DNA from: DATFVA01 sp963745945
GTDB lineage: Bacteria > Bacteroidota > Ignavibacteria > Ignavibacteriales > Ignavibacteriaceae
Direction: 5' to 3'
Assembly (NCBI GenBank): GCA_963745945.1
Contig: CAVUZG010000009.1
Coordinates: 62,001 to 126,000 of the forward strand
Length of the DNA: 64,000 nt
Part shown: piece by piece, positions 27,131 to 35,896 of the stretch
How the letters are laid out: every line of letters starts with the position of its first letter
How positions within the stretch are numbered: the first letter of the stretch is position 1
Translations under genes and position numbers: made by a program
Notes under the pieces: generated by a model
What the model was told of the DNA's origin: nothing
Databases searched by the model: none
Seen by the model: only the letters and a program-made list of their open reading frames with translations

Positions 27131-29504
27131 TGACAAATCAATTTCTCCTTTCGTAAAATCACAGGATGAAATCAGAAAATATCTTTTCACAAATAAAATT
27201 ATTAGCCCGATAAAAGATTATAAAACTCAAATTAAAAATATTTCCGGATCCTCCCGTGAAAAAGAAATAGAATTAATAGCCTCTGAAATAAAAGAATTAA
27301 TTATTAACCAGGAAGTTCAGCCGGATCAAATTTGTGTGGTGTTTAATCTTATTAGCAATTATTCTGAAATCATCCGCGACATTTTCCCCCTGTACGGTAT
27401 ACCTTTTAATCTCACCGACAGATTTTCACTTGATACAGCATCTCCCGTCATTTCATTAATCAGTTTCCTTGAGATTGCTGAAAACGATTTCTATTATAAA
27501 AATATTTTCAGAGCTCTTAGCGGTGGCATTCTTGAAATTGAGGGAATAAATTTAACCAATCTTTTAACGGCTTCTGTTAATTTAAAAATTATCTCGGGTT
27601 TTGATAGCTGGCAAAGAACTCTAAATGAAGCAATAGTTTCAATTGATGAAGGCAAAGATGATTCTTATGATAAGCCCCAACAGCGGCAATCATACAAAAA
27701 AGCGCTTAGTGATATTGATAAAATTCGGGATTATCTGAATCCTTTCCTTCATAAAAGTTCTATCATGGAATTCAGGAAAAATCTTGATGAGCTCATTAAT
27801 AAACTCGAATTGCCTGTTAGAATTATAGCTGGCTCTAATACAGATGCTGAAAAAAATATTAAATCAATAAACGCATTTCTTGAAACAACTGACGAAATAC
27901 TTTCTCTTCTGAATATTCAGTTTGGTGGGAAGGAAAAATTCCCGATCGGATTTTTCCTTCATAATTTAAAAACTGCAGTAAGTTCTTCACGATACAATAT
28001 TGCTGAGAAACCGGGCTACGGAGTACAAATAACCACTTTAAATGAAATACGCGGACTCAAGTTTGACCATTTGTTTATTGCCGGTTTATGTGACGGAGAT
28101 TTTCCTACAAGGTTTTCTCCGGAAATCTTTTTCTCAGGTACAATGGCAAGAATCCGGGGCGAACAAAATCATTTAACCGTTCAAAGATATCTCTTTTATC
28201 AGTCTCTCTGTGCATGGAATAAGAAACTTTACTTAACTTTTCCACGCAGAGATGAAAGAAAAGAATTTGTGCAATCTGATTTTCTGCAGGAATTCCTGAA
28301 TGCATTTGAGGTTTTCGTTGGGGAGGATAAGGATTATGAGAGTACGATTTATAACAGGCAGCAGCTTTTAGCTTTTATTGGGAAAAACGGAATTGAAAAA
28401 ACCAAAGAATTATTTGATCTTACCTCAATTGGCCTAAACTCTGAGGAAATTACAACTGCAATGAAAATAGATCTTGCGAGAACTGAAAATCCTTTTATGC
28501 AAAATGCATTTACCGGATTTATTTCAGAAGACTTATCAACTGAAGGTAAAATCAATCTCACCCGGATGAAAGACCAACAATTTTCAATTACACAGCTTGA
28601 AACTTATGCTTTGTGTCCTTACAAATATTTTGCAGAGAGAATTTTAAAGCTGGATGTTTTTGAAGAACCCACTGAGGAAATTGAGGCACTTGAGTTAGGC
28701 AGTTTAATTCATAGTATTTTGTTTAATTTTTATTCGAAATTGAAAAAAGATAAAATTGTTTTAAATACTTGTTCAGATGCGGATTTCCACAAAGCTGAAA
28801 AACTGCTATTTAAAATAGCTGAAGAAAGAGTGAAAGAAGTTAACTTCAATTCTCCGCTTTCTTTTTTTGAAAGAGAAAAGATATTTGGGATTGATGGCAA
28901 CCGCAAAAATTCAATGCTTTACAAATTTCTTATTGAGGAAAAGGAAAGTACTGAAGGATATATTCCTGAATTTTTTGAAACCGGTTTCGGACTGATTAAA
29001 GAAGAAGAAAATCAGAAGGTACGTCTTAAAGAATTAAAAGCGAGTGAAGTAAAAGTGCGGGGTAAAATTGATAGGGTTGATATAAATAGGGATTCCGGAA
29101 CTTATAAAATTTATGATTACAAAACCGGAAAAAGCAAACTGAATAAAAATGATATTTATGATGGACTCCAGCTTCAGCTTATGCTTTATTTATATGCTGC
29201 CAAAGAGATTATAAAATCAGAACTGAATGAGGAATATAAACCGGCAGGTGCATCAATTTATTCTTTAAAGTATAGTGCGGCAGATTTTGGAAGAAAAGAA
29301 TTGAGTTTTGGTAAAAAAAATTCAGAAAAAGAAATTACAGAAAAGTACGTGGAGATGATTGAAATCTGTTTGGAGGCAATAAACAAATATGTTGATGGAA
29401 TCAGCCGTGGGGATTTCAGACTTTCGCAGCTTGAAAAAAGAGAAGAAAAAGTTTGCCGGTATTGCAGTTTCAGATCAATCTGCAGAATTCAGGAAGTGAA
29501 TTAA
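27093..29504 (+). CDS. AddB-like nuclease, C-terminal fragment with PD-(D/E)XK and Fe-S cysteines
   Basis: The second part carries the helicase-like core (GVQITTLNEIRGLKFDHLFIAGLCDGDFP). A C-terminal PD-(D/E)XK nuclease domain follows: Cys in ALCPYKYFAERIL, then VRGKIDRVDIN with YKIYDYKTGK giving the D-x-D-YK pattern. The C-terminal VCRYCSFRSIC supplies three more Cys. The four cysteines match the iron-sulfur staple of AddB. In-frame ATGs (27042, 27093) lie inside the other fragment, so independent translation is doubtful. No AddA partner is in the window. Joined, the two parts would make about 1050 residues, normal for AddB. Confidence 0.8.
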   Translation: MKILFQRGLKEINDKSISPFVKSQDEIRKYLFTNKIISPIKDYKTQIKNISGSSREKEIELIASEIKELIINQEVQPDQICVVFNLISNYSEIIRDIFPLYGIPFNLTDRFSLDTASPVISLISFLEIAENDFYYKNIFRALSGGILEIEGINLTNLLTASVNLKIISGFDSWQRTLNEAIVSIDEGKDDSYDKPQQRQSYKKALSDIDKIRDYLNPFLHKSSIMEFRKNLDELINKLELPVRIIAGSNTDAEKNIKSINAFLETTDEILSLLNIQFGGKEKFPIGFFLHNLKTAVSSSRYNIAEKPGYGVQITTLNEIRGLKFDHLFIAGLCDGDFPTRFSPEIFFSGTMARIRGEQNHLTVQRYLFYQSLCAWNKKLYLTFPRRDERKEFVQSDFLQEFLNAFEVFVGEDKDYESTIYNRQQLLAFIGKNGIEKTKELFDLTSIGLNSEEITTAMKIDLARTENPFMQNAFTGFISEDLSTEGKINLTRMKDQQFSITQLETYALCPYKYFAERILKLDVFEEPTEEIEALELGSLIHSILFNFYSKLKKDKIVLNTCSDADFHKAEKLLFKIAEERVKEVNFNSPLSFFEREKIFGIDGNRKNSMLYKFLIEEKESTEGYIPEFFETGFGLIKEEENQKVRLKELKASEVKVRGKIDRVDINRDSGTYKIYDYKTGKSKLNKNDIYDGLQLQLMLYLYAAKEIIKSELNEEYKPAGASIYSLKYSAADFGRKELSFGKKNSEKEITEKYVEMIEICLEAINKYVDGISRGDFRLSQLEKREEKVCRYCSFRSICRIQEVN

Positions 29505-29586
29505 AAACTAAGGCAAAGTCGGAATATTGGAATTACAGAATTTTGGATATATGATTATATTGATGTATTAGTTATTAGATGAAAAC

Positions 29587-31551
29587 ATGCTGAAATATTT
29601 AATCACAATTGCTCTACTGTTTTGTACAATATTTGTATCGGCACAATCAATAGATCATTCAATACTTGAGAACGAAAAACAACAGCTTGAGAGAACATTT
29701 TCTCTTTCCAAATCTTTATATCCTGGCGATCTGACTATTGACGCAAAATACTACAAGCTTGATCTTACCCTATCATATTCACCAAATTATCTTAAAGGTT
29801 CTGTACAGATCGATGCGGTTCCATTTTCTCAAGCGCTAAATTCATTTTTTGTTGATCTGAGTAATAATCTGCAGGTGGATTCGGTAATTTCAAATAATTC
29901 TGTTTTAACTTTCACACATCAGAATGATAAGTTGATGATAAACCTGCCTCGTGTTTATCAACTAAATGAAAAATTTTCAGTAATTGTATTCTATCGGGGA
30001 GTACCTGTTTCAAACGGTTTTGGCAGTATTGAATTCGGTTCACATAATGGTGATCCCGCAATCTGGACTTTAAGTGAACCTTATGGAGCAAGGGACTGGT
30101 GGCCTTGTAAAGATAATCCTGATGATAAAGTAGATTCCTCCCAGGTTAACCTGACATGTGCAGATAATCTAATCCCGGTTTCCAACGGAGTGCTGCAAAG
30201 AATGAATGAAAACGGAGATGGAACACACACATATTTTTGGAATAATATTCACCCGATTGCTAACTATCTTATTTCAATGGCTGTAACTAACTACACCGTA
30301 TATAAAACGTATTTTCATTTTTCACCTACCGACTCGATGCCGGTTGTACATTACATTTATCCTGAAAATTTTAATAGTGTTAAACCATTGCTAGATAAAA
30401 CTGTTCGTATGCTAGAAATCTTCTCTGATAGATACGGACTGTATCCATTTATCGATCAAAAATACGGGCACGCTGAATTCGGCTGGTCGGGGGGAATGGA
30501 GCATCAGACTGTAACTTCACTCGGTAGTTTTAGTGAACAAATAATTGCTCACGAACTTGCACACCAATGGTTCGGAGATATGATAACTTGCAAAAACTGG
30601 CATGAGATCTGGATGAATGAGGGTTTTGCAACTTATTCTGAAGCGGTGTATTTCGAGGCAATTGACGAATCATCATACGCCCCTTATATTGAATCGCTGA
30701 TGGCTTATGCAAAAAGTGCGAAAAGTTCGGTTTATGCAAACGATATAAGCTCTGTTGCAAAAATTTTTAATTACGCAAGTACTTATGCAAAAGGTGCAAT
30801 TGTTCTCCATATGCTTCGAGGCGTAGTGGGAGATTCAACTTTTTTCAGAATAATGAAATCATATGCAGCTTCACCAGGGCTTAGATACAATAATGCTTCT
30901 ACTGATGATTTTAAAAGTGTGGCGGAAAGTGTTTACGGTAAGAACCTGGAATATTTTTTTAATGAATGGGTTTATGGAAAGGGTTATCCGCATTATAATT
31001 ACAGCTGGGATTATAAAAAAAATGGCGTAAACGATTACGATATAAATTTTAAATTAACACAAACAATAAATTCCGATCCCGTTTTTTTTATTATGCCGAT
31101 CGATATAAAAATACATACAACCTCTGCTGATACTGTTATAAGAATTTTCAATAACCAGCATAGCCAGGAATTTGAATTTAATGTGATTGGCAAACCGGAA
31201 TTCATCTCATTTGATCCGCATAATTGGATAATGAAAGAAGTCAGTACGAGTGATTCGATAGATATTACAAAGCCAGATTCCTACAATCTTGAACAAAACT
31301 ATCCTAATCCATTTAACCCGGCAACAACAATCAGATATGAAATACCGGTAAGTAATAAAGGTTTTATTCCGGTTAAAATAATAATATACAATTCATTAGG
31401 TCAGCAAATTGCAATTCCGGTAGATGAAGAAAAACCTGCCGGAACCTATGAAGTAAAAGTTGACATTCCCGGGCTTTCCAGCGGGATTTATTATTATAAA
31501 TTAATAGTGCCAGGTTATTCAATAGCTAAGAAAATGGTAGTTTTAAAATAG
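29587..31551 (+). CDS. Secreted M1-family aminopeptidase with type IX sorting domain
   Basis: A signal peptide (1-19) leads into a gluzincin aminopeptidase. The exopeptidase motif is GGMEH (302-306) and the zinc site HELAH (322-326) with Glu345 in MNEGFATYSE. The tail from about residue 565 is a type IX C-terminal sorting domain beginning NLEQNYPNPFNPATTIRYEI and ending YSIAKKMVVLK. It is therefore exported by Sec and then moved across the outer membrane by the T9SS to act on extracellular peptides. This tail is also the best marker of the organism's group. Confidence 0.95.
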   Translation: MLKYLITIALLFCTIFVSAQSIDHSILENEKQQLERTFSLSKSLYPGDLTIDAKYYKLDLTLSYSPNYLKGSVQIDAVPFSQALNSFFVDLSNNLQVDSVISNNSVLTFTHQNDKLMINLPRVYQLNEKFSVIVFYRGVPVSNGFGSIEFGSHNGDPAIWTLSEPYGARDWWPCKDNPDDKVDSSQVNLTCADNLIPVSNGVLQRMNENGDGTHTYFWNNIHPIANYLISMAVTNYTVYKTYFHFSPTDSMPVVHYIYPENFNSVKPLLDKTVRMLEIFSDRYGLYPFIDQKYGHAEFGWSGGMEHQTVTSLGSFSEQIIAHELAHQWFGDMITCKNWHEIWMNEGFATYSEAVYFEAIDESSYAPYIESLMAYAKSAKSSVYANDISSVAKIFNYASTYAKGAIVLHMLRGVVGDSTFFRIMKSYAASPGLRYNNASTDDFKSVAESVYGKNLEYFFNEWVYGKGYPHYNYSWDYKKNGVNDYDINFKLTQTINSDPVFFIMPIDIKIHTTSADTVIRIFNNQHSQEFEFNVIGKPEFISFDPHNWIMKEVSTSDSIDITKPDSYNLEQNYPNPFNPATTIRYEIPVSNKGFIPVKIIIYNSLGQQIAIPVDEEKPAGTYEVKVDIPGLSSGIYYYKLIVPGYSIAKKMVVLK

Positions 31552-31608
31552 TTTTTAAGTCAAAACTATTCTTGACAACCTAACTTTAATTATTTATTTT
31601 CGAGTCGA

Positions 31609-31641
31609 CCACTGCGGAAACTGCGGTGGCAATTTTTTTTT
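31609..31641 (+). terminator. Intrinsic terminator between aminopeptidase and greA
   Basis: The stem CCACTGCGG/CTGCGGTGG (two wobble pairs, loop AAA) is followed by CAA and nine T. It ends about 28 bases before the greA start. Confidence 0.82.
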
Positions 31642-31668
31642 AAATTAACCAATAATCTGAGAAAATAA

Positions 31669-32145
31669 ATGAGTGACGGAAATTTTGTTTATTTAACCAG
31701 GGAACGCCTGGTTGAACTGGAGAAAGAATTAAAAGAAATGAAGATTAGCGGTAGAAAGGAAATGGCACAAAAAATTGCTGAAGCCCGTGCACATGGAGAC
31801 CTTTCTGAGAATGCAGAATACGATGCGGCAAAGGAAGAGCAAGGACTATTTGAGCTTAGAATCAGTAAGCTTGAAGATACTCTCTCCCGTGCAAGAATTA
31901 TAGACACCAATCAATTTGAAAAGGATAAGGTTCATATTCTTTCCACCGTAAGCATAAAAAATTTAACCAGCAAGAAAAATATCGTTTATACATTAGTATC
32001 ACCTGAAGAAGCAGACTTTCAGGCAGGAAAAATATCAGTTACATCACCTGTTGGACAGGGTTTGATGGGCGCTAAAATTGGTGATAAAGTTAAAGTTAAG
32101 GCTCCTGCCGGAATGCTGGAGTTTGAAATATTAGACATTAAATAA
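31669..32145 (+). CDS. greA: Transcription elongation factor GreA
   Basis: The 158-residue protein has the N-terminal coiled coil (LTRERLVELEKELKEMK) and its acidic tip GDLSENAEYDAAKEEQ, which inserts into the RNA polymerase secondary channel to stimulate cleavage of backtracked RNA. The C-terminal FKBP-like domain ends in GDKVKVKAPAGMLEFEI. The length is standard. It is followed 20 bases later by ribD in the same direction. Confidence 0.96.
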   Translation: MSDGNFVYLTRERLVELEKELKEMKISGRKEMAQKIAEARAHGDLSENAEYDAAKEEQGLFELRISKLEDTLSRARIIDTNQFEKDKVHILSTVSIKNLTSKKNIVYTLVSPEEADFQAGKISVTSPVGQGLMGAKIGDKVKVKAPAGMLEFEILDIK

Positions 32146-32165
32146 TTCTATACAGTTAATATAAT

Positions 32166-33251
32166 TTGACTGATGAATCCTACATACAATTAGCATTAGA
32201 GATTGCAAAGAAAGGAATAGGAGAGGTTAGTCCAAATCCTCTGGTAGGATGTATACTTGTAAAAAATGACAGGATAATCGGAGCTGGTTTTCATCAAAAG
32301 TTCGGAGCAAACCACGCTGAAATAAATGCCTTTGAAAATGCAAAAGAATCAGTTGATGGAGGCACCCTTTTCATCAACCTGGAACCATGCAGCCATTACG
32401 GGAAAACCCCCCCCTGTGTAGATCAGATAATTGATAAAAAGATTAAAAGAGTTGTTATCGGTACTCTGGATATGAATCCTCTGGTAAGCGGCAACGGGGT
32501 GAAAAAATTAAAATCTGCGGGAATAGATGTTAAAGTCGGTGTTCTTGAAAATGAATGTATAAACCTTAATAAATTCTTTTTTAAATACATCACTAAAAAA
32601 ATTCCTTATATCTCTTTGAAAGCTGCTCAGACCCTTGATGGAAAAATAGCCGACATAAAAGGTGGCTCACAATGGATTTCTTCAATGCCTTCCAGAAAAT
32701 TTGTGCATCATTTGAGAGCAAATTATGATGCAGTTCTTGTAGGTGCAGGAACCGTTGATAAAGATGATCCTTCTCTCACAGTAAGACTAACCGATGGCAG
32801 AAATCCTAACAGAATTATTTTAGATAGCACATTAAACCTTAAACCGGATAAAAAATTATTTTACAGAAACGGCGATCATAAAACTATACTGGTAACATCC
32901 AGTGCTAATGAAGGAAAAAGAAAAGTAAAAAAGTTTCTCTCACTTGGTGTTAAAGTTTTATTTGCGAAACCGGATAAAGATGGAAGTCTAAATCTAAAAA
33001 GTGTTATGAAGGAACTGGCTAAGAATCAGATAGCTTCAGTACTTGTTGAAGGCGGGAGCCGCGTATTTTCATCATTTCTCAGAAGTAATCTCTATGACGA
33101 TATATTTCTGTTTATCTCTCCAAAATTGATTGGTAATGGAATTCCCCTGGTAGAAAACATTGGAGTTAAGAGTATTAAGAAATCACTTAAAGTTAAAATC
33201 AGAAATTACGAATTAATAGGTGAGGATCTGATGCTGCAATTAGAAAGATGA
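32166..33251 (+). CDS. ribD: Bifunctional riboflavin deaminase/reductase RibD
   Basis: The N-terminal deaminase domain has the zinc site HAEINAF and PCSHYGKTPPC. The C-terminal reductase domain begins about residue 145 (ISLKAAQTLDGKIAD) and has the NADPH site LVEGGSRVFSSFL. Together they convert the pyrimidine product of GTP cyclohydrolase II in two steps of riboflavin synthesis. The start is TTG at 32166 (the first codons read TTG ACT GAT GAA), without a strong SD. It is followed by ribE; ribBA and ribH are not here and no FMN riboswitch is visible. Confidence 0.95.
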   Translation: MTDESYIQLALEIAKKGIGEVSPNPLVGCILVKNDRIIGAGFHQKFGANHAEINAFENAKESVDGGTLFINLEPCSHYGKTPPCVDQIIDKKIKRVVIGTLDMNPLVSGNGVKKLKSAGIDVKVGVLENECINLNKFFFKYITKKIPYISLKAAQTLDGKIADIKGGSQWISSMPSRKFVHHLRANYDAVLVGAGTVDKDDPSLTVRLTDGRNPNRIILDSTLNLKPDKKLFYRNGDHKTILVTSSANEGKRKVKKFLSLGVKVLFAKPDKDGSLNLKSVMKELAKNQIASVLVEGGSRVFSSFLRSNLYDDIFLFISPKLIGNGIPLVENIGVKSIKKSLKVKIRNYELIGEDLMLQLER

Positions 33252-33345
33252 ACTGCAAAATTTCTATTCAATTTTTTAACCTTCTTCTCAATTATTTGTA
33301 ACTTTACGTTTTAAATATCGCAATAATATCACGGGAGAACTTAAA

Positions 33346-33948
33346 ATGTTTACGGGGCTTGTTGAAGAAAAAGGCATTTTGATAAATAAATTAAAAACGG
33401 GTGATGGTTACCGTCTTGAAATTAAAGCCGATAAGGTTCTTGAAGATTCCGGGATCGGAAGCAGTATCAGTGTTAACGGCTGCTGCCTCACAGTTGTAGA
33501 TAAAACAAACAGTTCTGTTTCTATGGATACCATTGAGGAAACATTAAAGAAAACAAACCTTGGTGATCTGCAAATTGGTGATCAGGTTAATCTTGAACGT
33601 CCGCTTAAAGCAGATGCAAGATTGGGAGGTCATTTTGTGCTTGGTCATGTCGATACCAAAGGTGAAGTTGTTGAGATAAAAGAGTTGTCCAATAGTCATT
33701 TTATGAGAATACGTTTTCCTGAGAAGTTCAAACAATATTTAATTTATGTCGGCTCTATTTCTATTGATGGAGTGAGTATGACAGTTGCGGAACTTACAGG
33801 GAATGTTTTTGGTATCGGAATTATTCCCCATACCTGGAAAGAAACTGTCTTTTCAACAAAGAAACCAGGTAGCACTGTAAACCTTGAGTTTGATGTACTT
33901 GGTAAATATGTTGAACGAATCATGGAAAACAAAGAACCTGAAAATTAG
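33346..33948 (+). CDS. ribE: Riboflavin synthase alpha chain
   Basis: Two repeated lumazine-binding barrels are visible. The first starts MFTGLVEEKGIL with GSSISVNGCCLTV. The second starts GGHFVLGHVDTKGEV with GSISIDGVSMTV. The enzyme dismutates two lumazine molecules to riboflavin. The length of 200 residues is typical. It has an SD-like GGGAGAA before ATG 33346 and sits 94 bases after ribD, followed by tilS after 5 bases. Confidence 0.95.
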   Translation: MFTGLVEEKGILINKLKTGDGYRLEIKADKVLEDSGIGSSISVNGCCLTVVDKTNSSVSMDTIEETLKKTNLGDLQIGDQVNLERPLKADARLGGHFVLGHVDTKGEVVEIKELSNSHFMRIRFPEKFKQYLIYVGSISIDGVSMTVAELTGNVFGIGIIPHTWKETVFSTKKPGSTVNLEFDVLGKYVERIMENKEPEN

Positions 33949-33953
33949 TTTTA

Positions 33954-35318
33954 ATGGAAAGAATAGAACAGAAATTTCTAAAATTCATCGATGAGCAATC
34001 ACTTCTTACTCGGAATGAAAAAGTTCTTGTTGGATTCAGCGGGGGTCCTGATTCAATTTTTCTTCTTCATCTTCTTACTAAATTCAAAAAAAAACTGCAG
34101 ATAGAAGTTCGTGCGTTTCACGTAAATCATCTGCTCAGGGGAAATGAAGCCGCAGACGATGAAAAGTTCTGTAAAAACTATTGTGAAAGAAATAAAATAA
34201 AATTTGATTCAGTAAGAAAAAGAGTGAAATCATTTTCAGAACGAAACAGAATTTCACTGGAAGAATCCGGAAGAATATTACGTTACAAAGAATTTGAAAA
34301 ACTGGTGAAGAAGAAAAGGCTTGATAAGATTGCAACGGCGCATAATTCTAATGATAATACTGAAACAGTTTTGTTAAACCTTTTTAAGGGAACCGGTCTT
34401 GATGGAATCTCCGGGATTCCTGTAAAAAGAAAAAATATAATCCGCCCGATATTATGTTTTACCAAAGAAGAGATTTTATCGTATTTGAAACGGAAAAAAA
34501 TTAATTACAGGATTGATAAAAGTAATTACGACTCCGACTTTGAAAGAAATTATATACGGAACAAAATTATTCCCCTGATAAAAGAGAAACTGAACCCGTC
34601 TCTGGAAACTTCCATATTTAAATCCTCGGAAAATTTTAAAAAGATTAATGAATATATCAGGACTAATGAAACTGAGATTTTCAAAAATATAAACAGAGAT
34701 TCTTCAGGAATTATTAATATTCAGATCCCGGAATTAGAAAGTGTAGATAGATCTATACAAGGTTTATTCTTAAAAAAACTGTTGGAGAGAGAATTAAAAA
34801 CACAAATATTTTCTAACGATCTAAAAAAAATTCTTTCTCTGGTTAAGACACAGGTTGGCAAACGAATTGAACTTTCCGGCGGAATAATTGTTTTCAGGGA
34901 AAGAGATTACCTGAAAATAATCCCTGTACGTGAAGTCTATTTGGATTCAACTACTGCAATTAATATTGGTGAAACAAAAAGTACATCTGCCGGTCAGTTA
35001 TCAATTAAAAAGTGTGATAGTAAGACAGTGGTTTATTCAAATTATAAAAATAAAGAGTATATTTCAGCAGATACGATCGCAAAACAGTTTACAGTAAGAA
35101 AATGGAAACCGGGAGATTTTTTTTATCCTTTGGGTATGAAAGGCTCAAAAAAAGTCTCTGATTATCTGAATGAAAATAAGGTTGAGTCTTCGAGCAAAAA
35201 AAATCATCTTATATTGTTAAATAAAAAAAAAATTGTCTGGGTTATTGGTATGCGCCTGGATGAGAGATTTAAAGTCACTCCTTTAACAGAAAAGATATTA
35301 GAACTATGCCTGAAATAA
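33954..35318 (+). CDS. tilS: tRNA(Ile)-lysidine synthase
   Basis: The PP-loop ATP site VGFSGGPDS (residues 26-34) is followed by the TilS-specific HVNHLLRGNEAADDEKFC and later AHNSNDNTETVLLNLFKGTGLDG. The C-terminal part has the substrate-binding TilS domain (FTVRKWKPGDFFYPLGMKGS). It ligates lysine to C34 of the CAU-anticodon isoleucine tRNA so that it reads AUA. It overlaps hpt by 13 bases in the widespread tilS-hpt-ftsH arrangement. Confidence 0.95.
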   Translation: MERIEQKFLKFIDEQSLLTRNEKVLVGFSGGPDSIFLLHLLTKFKKKLQIEVRAFHVNHLLRGNEAADDEKFCKNYCERNKIKFDSVRKRVKSFSERNRISLEESGRILRYKEFEKLVKKKRLDKIATAHNSNDNTETVLLNLFKGTGLDGISGIPVKRKNIIRPILCFTKEEILSYLKRKKINYRIDKSNYDSDFERNYIRNKIIPLIKEKLNPSLETSIFKSSENFKKINEYIRTNETEIFKNINRDSSGIINIQIPELESVDRSIQGLFLKKLLERELKTQIFSNDLKKILSLVKTQVGKRIELSGGIIVFRERDYLKIIPVREVYLDSTTAINIGETKSTSAGQLSIKKCDSKTVVYSNYKNKEYISADTIAKQFTVRKWKPGDFFYPLGMKGSKKVSDYLNENKVESSSKKNHLILLNKKKIVWVIGMRLDERFKVTPLTEKILELCLK

Positions 35319-35869
35319 AAAATAATAAACTTGTAATTGACGATGATATTTTTGTGCCGTTCATTGAGGAAGAAAAGCTTCAGAAGCGAATTAAAGAACT
35401 TGGAGATGAAATATCCCGTGATTACAAAGGAAAGACTCCAGTTTTTATAGGAGTTCTTAATGGGGCATTTTTATTTCTTTCAGATCTTGTAAAAAATGTT
35501 GATGTTGATTGTGAAATCGATTTTTTTAAACTTTCAAGCTACGGCGATGCAAAAATTTCTTCAGGAAAAGTTACCCTGGTTAAGGAACTAAATTGTGAAG
35601 TTGACGGTAGGGATATTATAATTGTTGAAGACATAGTTGATTCAGGTTTATCTATAAAATTTATAGAGGAACATATTGCTCAGTATCACCCTTCCAGTAT
35701 GAAAGTTGTATCGCTTCTGGTGAAACCTAAAAGCCTTAAATATAAAGTTAAAATTGATTATATTGGCTTTGATATTCCAAGTAAATTCGTAATAGGCTAT
35801 GGTTTGGATTACGCTCAGAAGTACAGAAATCTGAGATCAATTTTTATTCTGGAAAATGATTTAAAATAG
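35306..35869 (+). CDS. hpt: Hypoxanthine phosphoribosyltransferase
   Basis: The PRPP-binding motif IIIVEDIVDSGLSI, the flexible loop region FKLSSYGDAK and the C-terminal IGFDIPSKFVIGYGLDYAQKYRN are those of bacterial Hpt. It converts hypoxanthine or guanine with PRPP to the nucleotide in purine salvage. The length of 187 residues is normal. Its ATG lies 13 bases inside tilS, and ftsH follows after 27 bases. Confidence 0.95.
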   Translation: MPEIKNNKLVIDDDIFVPFIEEEKLQKRIKELGDEISRDYKGKTPVFIGVLNGAFLFLSDLVKNVDVDCEIDFFKLSSYGDAKISSGKVTLVKELNCEVDGRDIIIVEDIVDSGLSIKFIEEHIAQYHPSSMKVVSLLVKPKSLKYKVKIDYIGFDIPSKFVIGYGLDYAQKYRNLRSIFILENDLK

Positions 35870-35896
35870 ATTTTTTATAAAATAATAAATTGGAAA

